DNA from: Physella acuta
Taxonomy: Eukaryota; Mollusca; Gastropoda; Physidae
Direction of reading: 5' to 3'
DNA length: 64,000 nucleotides
Assembly: GCF_028476545.1 (NCBI RefSeq)
Contig: NW_026731892.1
Location: forward strand, 638,501-702,500
The notes beneath the pieces are model-generated. The model made no database searches. It saw only the letters and a program-made list of their open reading frames with translations, and was not told the DNA's origin. Position numbers and translations under genes: made by a program. Positions within the stretch are counted from its first letter, which is position 1, and each line of letters starts with the position of its first letter. This document shows positions 48,301-56,156 of this stretch, one piece after another.

Positions 48301-51300
48301 ACGAGTTGTCTTTTTACGAGTTGTCTTTTTACGAGTTGTCTTCGTTTACCCAAAAAAAGTGAAAAGATAAAATCGATAGCAAGATTTTAATGCAAACAAA
48401 CAGACAAAGACTAAAAAGTAGAAAATAATAATCATTAAAAAAGTTTTAAAAAACCCACGTTTTCTGATTGAACTAAAAAGTAGAAAATAAACGCTATACA
48501 TCACAATAATGCAAGCGATCACTCTACTATAAGCGATCAAAAACGTGGGGCGCCGTGATTTTCTTACAGTTTCTAATACTGTTGACTCTCTACAAGCTCC
48601 CTAATAAAAGTCAATAGTATTATCTAATCAATAGTAATATAACTTTTACTTCGGCGCCCCACGTTTTTCATCGCTTATAGTAGAGTGATCGCTTGCATTA
48701 TTGTGATGTATAGCGTTTATTTTCTACTTTTTAGTTCAATCAGAAAACGTGGGTTTTTTTAAACTTTTTTAATGATTATTATTTAAATTTTAAACTTTTG
48801 AGATCAAACTTTTTAATGACAATTATTTTCAAGTGATAGTAAAAACTTTTGTACATTTTTTTACAAGCTTTTATTTAACTCACTTCCTCGTCAGTCTGTC
48901 TAGACGGAAACGCAGGAGTGAAAATTCGGACAGTTCTACTTGACCGATACGATTCACACTTGGCACGTGGGTCAAGACATGAAGACAATGCAATCTGAAA
49001 CTAAATTTGACTTAATTGGATGCCTAATTAATTTTTTATGAATTAATAAAAATTTGGACCGAATTAGTAGGCATGTCTAGCCAACCACACCACACGCGTC
49101 ATCACCTTCAATAGCTGCACCATCACGTAATGGCTGCGTTCAAAAACCATTGCGCGCCTACTGAACGTGATGTGCAGTAGGCGCACAATGGTTTTTAGTC
49201 ATGTATCTATTAAAAATAAAACATGTAAAGTACTGAAAAAAAAAATTCATAAAAAACGTTTTAATAACAAGCTTTTATGTAACAATGCACTAAAAAGTAG
49301 AAAATAAATTATAGACTACTATTTAAATAACTATAAAGAAAAGCGTGGGTGTCTTCCTTCACATTAGTAAAGGTATCCAACAGATACTAAAGTGACCCAC
49401 GCTTTTCTTTATAGTTATTTAAATAGTAGTCTATAATTTATTTTCTACTTTTTAGTGCATTGTTACATAAAAGCTTGTTATTAAAACGTTTTTTATGAAT
49501 TTTTTTTGTTTTTCTTTGCAGAACGTCCAAATTTAGCCAGAGGACTTCAGAGGTAAATAGATCACAGGCAGACATTTTTTGCTGCTTAAATTTGTTTTGG
49601 TAATGAAATAAGAGACAGTGTATGTTATTTGTAAATCATAAAATGTCCACAAATTTTTTCCAGTAGTCCCAGAGACCAGAGAAAATTTGATGGTTCAGGT
49701 AGAACTAGGAGGCACAGCTGGCGACACAGGGGGGGAGACTGGAGGGACTTCAATATACTCATGGAGCTTGAGTTAAATAAGGTCTGACACTGTTTCTAAA
49801 AGCTTGTCACTGCTAGAATGTCTAGTTAGTTTTTTGAAGTTCTAATATGACATTGTTTCTAACAACAGATTAGGTTCAGGTACGATGTCTACCCCAGCAA
49901 TACCAAACAGGCCTCACGATTTAAGTTACTGGTGAATAGCTTTGAGGTTCGAGATCGGATCAAATCTTCAGAGGTCAACAAATTCCTGGTCAAGCTTGTT
50001 GATAAGGAACACCCTGAACAATCATCTGCCTATATGGTTAGTTTCTTACAGCAGACATGTGTTTAGCTGATATGTGCTTTAGATCTACTTTTATTGGTTA
50101 TTTTATTCAAAGCTAAACTTCAACATAAACTATATAAACTTTACATTTTAGCAGTTTTTTTTTTTTAATTAAAAAAAATCTGTTTTAAAATATAATGAAA
50201 TTGTAATGCTATAAATAATTCATTCATCAAAATCATGTAGCTGCCAAATATTTAAAATACACTCTCATTTTTTTCTTTTGACAGCTCATGTTTTCTGGAG
50301 TTTTTACTAGACCAGAGTACCTGCCTAGCAGAACTGAATGTGAGGTCAAGGCCTTCTGTCTACCAATCAAACTTAATATTGATCAGGCATGTTTTGTTTA
50401 TACTTTAGCTTTTAATTATTTAGTGTTTACTCATTAAACTACAATTCCACTTACAAATTTGTACACACTTTTACCTCCGTAGGTTTCTCTGAATTTCTTG
50501 TGGAAGTTTGTATCCCAAGTATCAGACCCTGACACTGCCAAGTCTGATGTTGGCAGTGTTGGTGGGAGATCGTCTCCCCTTGGAGGTCACTCTTCACCTT
50601 CCAGCTCCAGCCCCCGTAACTCTGTTTCCAATCTAGACCCAATCATGCGCATCGGCATACCATCTACCAATGAGTCCAGCTTGGATGAAACAGAGTTGTT
50701 AATGAAGTTTGAAGACTACAGTAATCAGCAAAGCTTATACTTACAGGTAAATTGCATTAAAGTAATTGTGTTATTTAATCAATTTTTCTTTATTTGACTT
50801 CAAATTTTTTAAACTACCAAGTAAAACATAAATTACTCTAATAAAGATTTTCTTTTACTTCAGGCAAGACTAAATGAGAATGACAACTTGGAGCTTCCCC
50901 ATGAAGACCTGCCAGTGTTCATCAAGTATACAACTTTTACTTTCTTGGTTTAGTACAGTGTACATAGCTTTCTATTTACATTGATACTATTTAAAATTTT
51001 CTTTTCCATTGTTTTAGGTCTTTCATTTTAATATCAGACATCACAATAAAACTTGACTACCGCGGCAAAAGATGTGACATGGATAGTGTAAGTCTCACAT
51101 TTTGAAAGATTTGTACGTTCAGTTATGCTTTTTAAAATACTTGGTTTGCATTAGAAATTAATATCAGTAATAATGTATGCATTGTATAAATTGATATTCT
51201 CTATACAAAACTGTATCAACATGTTTCAAACAGGGAGTGGTTGGAATGATGCTGGGTGTGGCTTCATTGACTGGATCTGTTGTCAAGCTGAAACGTATCA

Positions 51301-52878
51301 ACTGTCAGAAAGGGTTGGTATAGTTTGCCATCATTCAGCTTAGTTGAATTTACTTTACAATATCATAATGTATTGATTCTTGTGTTAATGCTCAAAGAAG
51401 AAGGAAAAAAAAATGTCAGTAAACATTGGTTGGACATTGGTATAAACTTCATCTTTCAGACAGTTATAAACTATTTGATAAATCCTGGAACATAAATAAT
51501 CCCACTAGTTACTTTGTTTAACTTGGAATAGTAAATATTTAAACTTAAATCAAGAAGAGTTCTAGTGTCCTGTGTTATTTTAAAAACAGAATTCTGGGCT
51601 GGGATAAGCTGTTGATGTATGCCTATAATGAGTGGTTGACTGACATAAAGACCAACCAGATTCACTCCATCCTAAAAGGTGTTGGCAGCTTGTCCATTGT
51701 GTTCCAGATTGGTAAGTAAAACATGTTCTCTGCTCCCATCTGCTAGTTTGGAAAAATTCATTTTAAAAGCCATGTGTTGGGATAGGACACAGATTCACTT
51801 CAAGTGAACAAGTATTTAGTATTGTATGACTAATTAATTTCACTTTTCATATTTGCTTGCTTCAAGTTTCAGTCATTTTATCAAACAAAATATAAGTGGT
51901 ATGTGTATCCATGTGGTAAAATGTTAATGTATAAATATATTTAGATCATAACAAAGAGATGCATCTTATTTCTTGTATAGTACAAGGTGTGACAGACCTG
52001 ATACGTTTACCCATTGAGCAATATCAGAAGGATCGGAGAATTATACGAGGATTACAGAGGGGAGCTAACTCCTTTACACTGAACACGGTCATGGCAATTC
52101 TGGAACTCACCAACAAAGTTGTTGGATCAATTCAAGTAATTTTATTTTATTTGTTTAGGGAAGTGTGAGACTCAATAAACTTGTGCAAAATAGATGGGCT
52201 TGATTTGATTTATTTTTGTTTTATTCAGGCTATTTTATGGTCAGTCATTTTATGTTGATCAATTCCTTAGTACTGTGCAGAGTTGGGGTATGATATGATG
52301 TCACCAGGGCCGAGTGTAAGGAGGCGTAAGATGTTGAAACAGCGACGCCAGCCACGGACAACAGCAGAAGGGGCCAAAGCTGCTTTTGCTTTGGTGACTG
52401 AGGTAAGAACATGTGATCTGTGAAGGTCACCAAGTTATATGTTGAGCTGGGTCTACTAACTATGAAAGTGGATCTTAACTTAAAGATAGAGTCAAATACA
52501 CTATCAGTATCAATAAAAGTGTAACATCTAACTGAATGTCCTGTTGAGTCTAAATATGTTATCTTGATGATCTAATTCTATTTAAAAATTAGCTGACACC
52601 TCATACACTTCTATGTTCTCTTGATGATCTATGTCTATCCACATACTCTTCCGCAGGGTGTCAGAGAATCAGCTTCCAATCTATCTGCCATTGTCAGTGA
52701 AGAAAGTGCCCACAAAGGTTATGTTGGTGCTGTTGGCGGTGCCCTGAGGAATGCCACCCCTGAATGCCTGTTCAAGCCATTAGCTCTGCTGGCAGAGGCA
52801 GGAACCAACATAGTACAGGGAGTCAGAAACGAGGTGGATCCAAGTAAAATGAAGGAGGAGGAGGATCGCTGGAAGTAG
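8081..52878 (+). CDS. ATG2: ATG2, autophagy bridge-like lipid-transfer protein (42 exons)
   Basis: ATG2 carries phospholipid from the ER to the growing phagophore, working with WIPI/ATG18 and ATG9. I assembled 42 exons whose phases all agree, totalling about 6,588 coding bases and 2,195 residues (human ATG2A 1,938, ATG2B 2,078). The N-terminus is a chorein domain. The middle contains the RFPVPDLR block, an LIR (FEIV, residues 1586-1589) and the WHIYGG block. The C-terminus contains LMYAYNEWLTDIK and IEQYQKDRRIIRGLQRGA, hallmarks of the ATG_C domain. One gene is supported because order and phase run unbroken across the 22-kb intron 11. Exon coordinates are given in the five block entries below. 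No stop or frameshift is seen. Invertebrates normally have one ATG2, so A or B cannot be assigned. Confidence 0.95.
12364..12986 (+). repeat. 50-bp array seeded on the ATG2 exon 5 donor
   Basis: About 12 copies of a unit near 50 bp running from CAGCTGGTCCTG through GTAAGGACAACCCC to CACTATACAT. The first copy includes the last 18 bases of exon 5 and its donor. Most copies repeat a donor-like CCTGYT|GTAAGGAC, with variants such as CATGTAAGG and CTGTATGG. The units drift towards the right edge. Confidence 0.9.
13008..13052 (+). repeat. Partial duplicate of ATG2 exon 6 in intron 5
   Basis: About 45 bases here match exon 6 at 13094-13137 with several substitutions, including TTCATGTGTTTATGTCCCCT against TTCATGTGTTCATGTCCCCT. 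It lies just left of the exon 6 acceptor and looks like an old, decayed tandem duplication. Confidence 0.65.
13072..15811 (+). CDS. ATG2: ATG2 exons 6-11
   Basis: Exons 13072-13159, 13358-13513, 13659-13790, 13999-14031 (a 33-nt microexon), 14192-14780 and 15634-15811. Exon 6 gives VDVSWNLESFHVFMSPK. Exon 10 is the largest (589 nt). It contains LPFFTVTLLLEDPEPCP, then a serine/proline-rich low-complexity linker, then the acidic run DSDDDDDEEF. Such linkers are expected to be disordered loops on the outside of the ATG2 rod. The 315-nt minus-strand frame over exon 10 is only an antisense shadow. Phases are consistent throughout (1,1,1,1,2,0 at exon ends). Confidence 0.9.
13720..13821 (+). repeat. 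Exon 8 fragment duplicated across the exon 8 donor
   Basis: GATATTGGTGATAGTTCCTC in exon 8 (from 13720) recurs as GACATTGGTGATAGTTCCTC in intron 8 (from 13798), 78 bases away. The block between them includes the exon end and its GTGAGT donor, so a junction-spanning tandem duplication is likely. Confidence 0.7.
14892..15605. mobile_element. 0.7-kb insertion in ATG2 intron 10 with 25-bp flanking repeat
   Basis: The insert is flanked by 25-base direct repeats at 14867-14891 and 15606-15630 that differ at one base. It begins with a small palindrome (TTTCTCGTATATACGAAGTATAGAGAAAG region), followed by a TCTGTCTGTGTG-rich stretch. It then has two diverged tandem modules of about 125 bp, each running from TAACTTGAGTAC through GAAATTTCA to CCGGAAGT. 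No ORF or poly(A) tail is clear. The long duplication resembles target-primed retroposition more than a cut-and-paste transposon. I recognise the module as a widespread anonymous animal repeat but cannot name its class. Confidence 0.7.
15812..18333. other. Left part of ATG2 intron 11
   Basis: AT-rich intronic DNA with long poly-T and poly-A words and a short (TC)n(TA)n tract near 16265-16295. The right part should hold the 3' UTR of the nested minus-strand LRR gene, and AATAAA on the minus strand can be read near 17690-17720. No exon is recognised. Confidence 0.45.
18334..20966 (-). CDS. LRR/FN3-like single-pass membrane protein, nested in ATG2 intron 11
   Basis: A single-exon coding region on the opposite strand to its host gene. 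The frame is open from 21000 (888 codons), but I take the start at 20966 (ATGGCG, 877 residues). A splice acceptor (AAATTTCAG) lies just upstream at 20981, and the signal peptide ASSTCISLLCVVVLLSPVTV follows that Met directly. In 888-codon numbering: LRRNT cysteines 38, 45, 47 and 55; about 16 leucine-rich repeats (62-500); LRRCT with CNC at 511-513 and Cys 535 and 550; an FN3-like domain (about 560-650); a membrane span at 667-695; then a 190-residue tail. The tail has tyrosines in YEND, YYNM, YNEI and SYIEL, plus NMGF twice, suggesting SH2/PDZ-type signalling contacts. The architecture resembles vasorin, FLRT or LRRN proteins, but no one-to-one orthologue is claimed. Confidence 0.9.
20979..20990 (-). 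promoter_or_regulatory. Probable splice acceptor in the LRR gene 5' region
   Basis: On the minus strand the sequence reads CATAAATTTCAG followed by CGAACGGATCAAGATGGCG. This is a usable acceptor 14 bases before the preferred start codon, implying an upstream non-coding exon. The polypyrimidine tract is weak. Confidence 0.4.
21001..21770. other. Upstream region of the LRR gene
   Basis: About 770 bases between the LRR reading frame and the 24-bp array. No gene or clear promoter motif is recognised. The plus-strand frame at 21420-21659 has no supporting features. Confidence 0.4.
21772..26584. repeat. 4.8-kb minisatellite, 24-bp unit with 15-bp short variant
   Basis: Roughly 200 copies of GGTAGCACTGGGTGT plus AACAAGTGT. 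A short form lacks the last nine bases, and GGG/GGA, CAAGTCT, AACGAG and GGTAGG are recurring point variants. Both unit lengths are multiples of three and the unit has stops in only one of six frames. Very long artificial reading frames therefore run on both strands, such as CNKCGSTG and VALGVTSV on plus and LLHPVLPH and CYTQCYHT on minus. Junctions that lose or gain non-triplet lengths (near 22350, 22675, 24280, 25058, 25375 and 26275) shift the frame, so I treat the array as non-coding. It lies in ATG2 intron 11 and upstream of the LRR gene. Confidence 0.95.
26585..29450. other. ATG2 intron 11, between the 24-bp array and the CRE-like cluster
   Basis: No convincing exon. 28190-28870 is more GC-rich and CpG-containing than its surroundings and could be a promoter for the nested minus-strand gene, but this is only inference. 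Poly-G/C tracts occur at 27726 and 29051. Plus-strand frames at 28195-28655 have no protein-family character. Confidence 0.35.
26814..26945. repeat. 21-bp array
   Basis: Six copies of GTACAGTCGTGGCTTATGTGT, one shortened, followed by a two-copy GTCTTCCTGTGGGTAGGGAC repeat at about 26970-27011. Confidence 0.9.
29454..29974. promoter_or_regulatory. Cluster of CRE-like palindromes with poly-G tracts
   Basis: Exact TGACGTCA occurs at 29454, 29643 and 29967, with near matches CGACGTCA at 29784 and GGACGTCA at 29901. Poly-G runs of 10-20 bases separate them (about 29500, 29610, 29706, 29942). TGACGTCA is the known CREB/ATF site. Degenerate tandem units could equally explain the recurrence, so a regulatory role is unproven. 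Confidence 0.35.
30165..30287. repeat. Two-copy tandem duplication, about 65 bp
   Basis: GTTGGATGACATCGAGAC, then CACAGTCACATGACTTGGGT and CTCAG, occurs twice in a row with one inserted base. Confidence 0.9.
30310..30512. mobile_element. hAT MITE, 203 bp
   Basis: The ends are CAGAGTTTCTTCCAG (30310) and the inverted CTGGAAGAAACACTG (to 30512). Both flanks carry the 8-bp CTCTAGAT (30302-30309, 30513-30520). The interior is CCCCCCGAA-rich and has no coding capacity. A truncated relative with AGAGTTTCTATCAGGCAT starts near 30579. Confidence 0.9.
30918..31529. mobile_element. Putative TIR element, about 612 bp
   Basis: TTTAAGCGCAATTTCC at the left end is matched by GGAAATTGCGCTTAAA at the right end. 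An internal stretch (about 31010-31145) is repeated in reverse orientation in ATG2 intron 30 (49049-49205), showing the sequence is interspersed. No clear target-site duplication is visible. The 104-codon minus-strand frame inside is probably element sequence without function. Confidence 0.6.
31612..31725. repeat. Three-copy tandem repeat, about 45 bp
   Basis: GGTTACAYGAGACAACCACG, then AACCAYGTTTATAGA, repeats with small changes. Confidence 0.75.
31820..31981. mobile_element. hAT MITE, 162 bp
   Basis: The ends are CAGTGTTCCCTCTAAG and the inverted CTTAGAGGGAACATTG. The 8-bp TTGGTGGG flanks both sides (31812-31819, 31982-31989). The interior contains GCGCGGCCGCGCAG-like GC-rich palindromes. 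It is non-coding. Confidence 0.9.
32245..32370. repeat. Degenerate three-copy repeat
   Basis: AACCTCCCAGAAATAGAAG followed by a GATTCATGAC-like tail occurs three times with growing divergence. Confidence 0.65.
32862..33245. repeat. 52-59-bp array with internal (GT)n
   Basis: Seven copies of GATCAGCTCTGGTGGGGTGG, then ACATTGCTATCCTACCT, separated by (TG)n of variable length. Confidence 0.95.
33246..34180. other. ATG2 intron 11, unannotated stretch
   Basis: No gene or element recognised. 34080-34190 holds a diverged two-copy repeat around CTAGCTGRCTTTCTAAAACC. Confidence 0.4.
34183..35481. repeat. 31-bp satellite array
   Basis: About 42 copies of TACAGGTTTATGACGCGGCA plus TGATAAACTAA. The GACGCGG segment varies (GATGCAG, GACGTGG, GACACAG). 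It is not tied to any exon. Confidence 0.95.
35482..37913. other. Right end of ATG2 intron 11
   Basis: AT-rich intronic DNA with a degenerate CACCCACCCCTCATGTT repeat at about 36800-36910 and a long T-rich tract leading to the exon 12 acceptor (37913). No exon is recognised. Confidence 0.5.
37914..43234 (+). CDS. ATG2: ATG2 exons 12-18
   Basis: Exons 37914-38039, 38591-38770, 39062-39150, 40358-40527, 40950-41052, 41336-41531 and 43092-43234. Exon 13 contains the SPGIRLMFDFNKMASEVDVT block and exons 14-15 join as ATFRVRFPVPDLRVDRP, the conserved FPIPDLR-type motif of ATG2. Exon 17 ends in GAT GAG before a GTAAGG donor. Exon 18 gives FRDECLARTCLSVDITVPSV. Donors after exons 13 and 14 are the unusual GTTTGT. 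Four of the six introns bounded by these exons contain junction-seeded minisatellites (exon 18's array follows it). Confidence 0.92.
38037..38349 (+). repeat. 34-bp array seeded on the ATG2 exon 12 donor
   Basis: Nine units of CAGGTAAATACACTAGCTAC followed by ATTGTCTTAAACTT. The first unit is the real exon end CAG plus donor GTAAAT, and the motif CAGGTAAAT occurs ten times. Use of a later donor would meet TAA in the first unit. Confidence 0.95.
39127..39833 (+). repeat. 52-bp array seeded on ATG2 exon 14 and its donor
   Basis: About 13 copies. Each contains the last 17 bases of exon 14 (GCAACATTCAGAGTCAG or a GCAATGGTCAGAGTCAG variant), preceded by TGTACAG and followed by GTTGGTAC. Every unit therefore looks like a 17-nt mini-exon between an AG acceptor and a GT donor. 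52 is not a multiple of three, so all three plus frames stay partly open. Confidence 0.95.
39899..40377 (+). repeat. 51/45-bp array seeded on the ATG2 exon 15 acceptor
   Basis: About ten copies of ATTGCCAGATTTCCTGTCCC, then TGACCTATTAAACTAATG and TAAACACATGACC. A 45-bp form lacks TGTCCC. The last copy is the real intron 14 acceptor and the first bases of exon 15 (TTCCTGTCCCTGAC), so the array multiplies acceptor plus exon start. Both unit lengths are multiples of three, but each carries an in-frame TAA. Confidence 0.95.
41513..42795 (+). repeat. 29-bp array seeded on the ATG2 exon 17 donor
   Basis: About 44 copies of TTAATGGTGAGGTAGGGTGG plus GGGTTTATG. The first copy is the exon end GTTAATGATGAG plus donor GTAAGG. 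Later copies carry GGTGAG|GTAGGG. The array decays into TTAATT..GAGGTA remnants as far as about 43060. Confidence 0.95.
43222..43490 (+). repeat. 25-bp array seeded on the ATG2 exon 18 donor
   Basis: Eleven copies of TGCTCTATAACAGGTGGGTA plus ACAGT. The first is the exon 18 end (CTCTATAACAG) with donor GTGGGT. Each unit supplies both an AACAG and a GT. Confidence 0.95.
43576..47350 (+). CDS. ATG2: ATG2 exons 19-29, including the LIR
   Basis: Exons 43576-43709, 43810-43979, 44244-44388, 44543-44742, 45064-45144, 45871-45977, 46112-46272, 46367-46440, 46551-46733, 46840-46960 and 47130-47350. Exon 19 gives RFNNDLLMWEPQPP. Exon 24 gives LIDLFDLKDFPILGYTMPKV and uses the second of two duplicated acceptors, because the first one leads to a stop. 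Exon 29 ends in an acidic serine-rich stretch followed by EDFEIVD, an LC3-interacting region with core FEIV (47315-47326) at the place where human ATG2A has FCIL. Several donors are weak (GTTGCT, GTTATC, GTTTGT). Confidence 0.92.
43974..44190 (+). repeat. Three-copy repeat seeded on the ATG2 exon 20 donor
   Basis: ATGTTGTAAGTCCTAGTCTC, then AGCCTTGTYTGATTTCT, occurs at 43975, 44081 and 44151. The first copy is the exon end plus donor (ATGTT|GTAAGT). The spacer units contain TTGGCTGTGTTGTTGGTTGT. Confidence 0.85.
45138..45765 (+). repeat. 49-bp array seeded on the ATG2 exon 23 donor
   Basis: Thirteen occurrences of CACAGGTAAA. The unit is TCACAGGTAAATTGTCTTTA, then AAACCTCCTCCACCTGTACC and TGCCTAACA. 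The first is the real exon end TCACAG plus donor GTAAAT. Confidence 0.95.
45805..45895 (+). repeat. 47-bp duplication of the ATG2 exon 24 acceptor and exon start
   Basis: AACTTTCTTTCTTCCAG followed by CTGATTGACCTGTTTGATCT and GAAAGAT occurs twice, with acceptors ending at 45823 and 45870. Splicing to the first would add 47 bases and reach TGA at once, so the second gives the intact protein. Confidence 0.95.
47457..52878 (+). CDS. ATG2: ATG2 exons 30-42, C-terminal region
   Basis: Exons 47457-47727 (or from 47511, both in frame), 49522-49552 (31-nt microexon), 49664-49781, 49869-50036, 50285-50386, 50483-50746, 50864-50925, 51018-51087, 51234-51313, 51590-51711, 51981-52135, 52271-52402 and 52657-52878. 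Exon 30 has ENFIRKP, at the place of the human WIPI-binding DGYFSRP as remembered, then REMSVVWHIYGGSDF. Exon 33 gives NSFEVRDRIKSSEVNKFL. Exons 39-40 give LMYAYNEWLTDIK and IEQYQKDRRIIRGLQRGA (ATG_C domain). The final exon ends EEDRWK. The intron after 50386 starts GC (CAG|GCATGT), a GC-AG intron. Confidence 0.93.
48050..48345 (+). mobile_element. tRNA-derived SINE in ATG2 intron 30
   Basis: 48196-48265 contains a tRNA-like polymerase III promoter. Box A-like TGGTCGAGTGG is followed about 35 bases later by box B-like GGGTTCAAATC, with a partly tRNA-like middle. GC-rich sequence (GCGACGCGTAGCTCGCGCGC) lies to the left and three TTTTTACGAGTTGTC tandem copies (48296-48345) to the right. The boundaries are estimates. 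A functional tRNA is unlikely because the arms do not pair cleanly. Confidence 0.6.
48425..48783. mobile_element. Fold-back element in ATG2 intron 30, arms about 130 bp
   Basis: The left arm (48425-48553) is nearly the exact reverse complement of the right arm (48653-48783), with a 99-base loop. The arms include AACTAAAAAGTAGAAAATAA, a block shared with the other fold-back copies, and a CGTGGGGCGCC tip. It is non-coding and could form a long hairpin in RNA or single-stranded DNA. Confidence 0.85.
49049..49205. repeat. Dispersed repeat shared with 31010-31145 (inverted)
   Basis: TTTGGACCGAATTAGTAGGC, ACCACACCACACGCGTCATC and CCATTGCGCGCCTA appear here in the opposite orientation to the copy inside the putative TIR element at 30918-31529. 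Confidence 0.75.
49245..49500. mobile_element. Fold-back MITE, copy B, beside ATG2 exon 31
   Basis: The 106-base arms (49245-49350, 49395-49500) are almost perfect reverse complements around a 44-base loop. Same family as 8-259. It ends 22 bases before the exon 31 start, so its edge sits next to the T-rich tract of that acceptor. Confidence 0.9.
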
Positions 52879-55800
52879 ATTCAAAGCACCTACTGGGTTT
52901 TGAATTGTTTTTAAGCACTGCTAGTTAAAATAATTAATAAATAATCAAAGAATTCATTCAATAATACAAAAAGACAGTTGTAAATAAATTATGAATTATC
53001 ATCTGTGTTTCTATTTGGATTGAGGAATTTAATAAATGAATTTTACAACTAAAAATCAGTAAACATCAGAATTACATATTGTCTGCTTGTAAAATCATTA
53101 AAAACCCTTAATTATCTTCTTATCTCTTTAGTTGATTATAGTTTTAAACGACCACATTATCAAAATTCCTTGCAAAGTAATATTTCCAATTGTATTTTGT
53201 TTTTAACATAATTTTACTTCAGGTTTTAAATTTAATATGTAAAAACGTAAATCCATTTTGATACATCAGAATTATGTTGTGGTCTAGTTTGTTTTGTTCC
53301 TTTTAACAATGTATATTTTTAGTGTGCTTGTTATAGTCAGTTGTTGATTAACTACAAATTCTGATATCAATGAACACTTGTTTTCAAATTGTAGCAGTAA
53401 GCATTTTTTTAATCCTTAAGTTCATTCAATTATTGTTGGTAAATTTGCAATGAAATACCATCAAAACCTGCATATATAAAATGTATTTTTATCCAAGTAT
53501 ATTCTTATGTAAAAATAGAATTGCAGCACTTGTATAATTTTGTCATTGACTTAGAGCTGTACTTGATTAATTTGTTCATGAATGTCATCTAAATGTTAAA
53601 AGTCACTTGGTTGGTTCTTAAAATATCTGAAATACTTTTTTATGGTATGTACACTGAAGTCAACACAGCTTGAGATTTATAATGTCAGATAAATATTATG
53701 TGTATTATAAATGTGTACATATTATTGAAATTTTATTTTTTGTGATTGTTTGTGTAATTTTTAAGCTGTATTGCATTTTATTCATGATTATACTGTAGGA
53801 TTTGACTTTGTGTCAATTTTTTGGTTCATTTTGTTAAACCAAGGTAAGATGAATTTTGGTATTTATCAGATTCGTCAGCTAATTTTGTGACAAACGTGTT
53901 TGAAAAAAAAAGGGATGTGATATGTTTTCAGCTAAATTTTGCTGTTCAGATTGTGCAGTTAATATTTTGCCTGTGTTTGATTTAAATATATTCTGGTGTG
54001 CTATGGTCAAAGAAAGCTTTGTAGCATTTAAAATAATATTCAAACTACAAAAAGTTAATTATAGGTAATCCTGAAATTCTTTGGACTTGATATTCTAAAT
54101 AAACCATACTACTATTTTTTTTAAAAATAGATATTTACGATGATTTATTTTATTTATATATTTTCTTTTCTGTATCTTACAAATAATACAGTTTAAATGC
54201 AGTTTTATTAGAAGTGAAATATTCTCTCAGATTTAATTTGTGATATTATATTCATAAAGAAAGAAACCGGTGCCTCAATCTAGCCAAAAATACATTAGGT
54301 AAAAGATGACAAAAATGGATTAGTAATAAATAATTGTTAGCAGTTGTTTTTAACTGTCTGTAAATAATCCGTTGGTTTTGATCAGTTTTATTGACTTTTG
54401 CCTTTGGTTGATTGAGATAATTTTTTTAACTTTGAAAACAATTTTATTTTCATGTTTTTTTAGTGAATGTTTGTTATTATAGATACTCAAAATAGTTGTT
54501 TCTAACAAAAGCACAGCATAACCAACATTCACTTAGTACAATGCCCAATTGTATCTTACTAGATCACCTGAAATTGTTTTAAAAGGTAATGTACTTCTGC
54601 TAAATGTCCTCAAGTTCAAGGCTCTCATCATGTGTAATCATTATGAAATTGATGAATTACTTGAAATGTAAACTAAATAACTCAAGATATTATTTATCCA
54701 TTTTTGTTTAAATCACATTTTTTATTTTGTTAAAATAATGCATAAACTTTTCTTTTTCAATTCTCTTTATGTCTAGTCAGATATTCAACATTTACACACA
54801 GAATGGTAACTATATTAACATTAGCATCTGCTTACTTTATGGTTGTGTTTTAACTCCAAGGTAAATACATATTTAAAAAAAAACACCACCTTGGGAATGG
54901 AAAAAAACATGGCTTATAATCTAAGCTATTTGTATTTACTAATGGAATTGTGAGTGGCTGAAACCTTTGTTTAGAAATGACTGTTATGTTATGAAAACAT
55001 ACTTTCTTTAATCATATAGTGCCACTGGTATAGTTGACTTTTAGTGACAGTTCATGACTAGTTTGCTGTATCTTGTTTGTTTACATTTCAGTTCAACTTT
55101 TGGATGAAATCAATGCTGAAATTATGATCTGTTCAAGTAAAATTTCTAGCACAATCTCTGCTCTGCTGTACAATATTTTAATGCTATAAACAATTTGATG
55201 TCCATCAAATTGAGATCACATTTATGTATGTGTGTGAAATTTCAACTTTAGAAGTTCTGGTTTTATCATTTTGTTTTAATCTTGCAATAACAATGTGACA
55301 ATAATTGTCAAGACAATTTTGTGTTTTGTGTCAGGGACATGAGCTGTCAAAGATGATTTTTGTACATGCATTAACAATATCATTCATGTCAGTTGGATGT
55401 AAGTGTGAATCTTTATTTTTTGAAAGACTAGCTTGGGTAGATGTTGTGTGCTAAAATGTCTGCTAATTGTAATGGTTAAACAGAATGCCTCATTACTTCC
55501 TTCTCTATCTTATCAGCTATTTGTGATTGTGTCTGCTCTACTCAATAAAAAAACATTTAGCAAAACAAATTTAAAATAATTCACCTATATTATCTTACAC
55601 AATTTGTTTTATGTGGGGTTGCTTATAACAAAATCAAAATGTTGAGGGGGGTCAAAATAAATGGGATTATTCATTACAATTTTGTATGAACAAATGTTTT
55701 TAAAAAAATAGCCTAAAATTGCATTTTAAAAAGTAAAACAGGAATTATTGGTTTTACTTTTAATCTCCTTCAGTTTAAACACTTGTACACATAAATGAAT

Positions 55801-56156
55801 TTAAAAAATTAACCAGGAAAATAAAGTAAATAATCATACATTTAAATTTTTTTTTAAACCATCAACATTTTTAGGATAGCTATTTTTAATTTTCCTTTCA
55901 ACAGTCACTGTTAAATAATTAATACCAAATGCAGAAAGTTAATAATTGAAATGAGTTATATAATTAATAATTCATGATGTATTCTTAAGATTCCCACATA
56001 ACATTGTCATTCAGTTTTTATATAGAAACATTTAAGCTCTTAAGATAAGATAAAAATCTCCTATTTCAACTAAGAATCCTAAGATGAAATGATTGAGCCA
56101 TCAGTGAGCCAGGTATCAACATAGAGAGTCCACACCCCACCACCAGTGGCCAGGTA
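52879..56156 (+). other. ATG2 3' UTR and convergent spacer
   Basis: No coding region is seen. The 3' UTR is probably long. A candidate AATAAA followed by A-rich sequence is at about 55542 (CTCAATAAAAAAACA), with an earlier one near 54098. The next gene is convergent (minus strand), so its 3' end shares this spacer. Confidence 0.5.
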
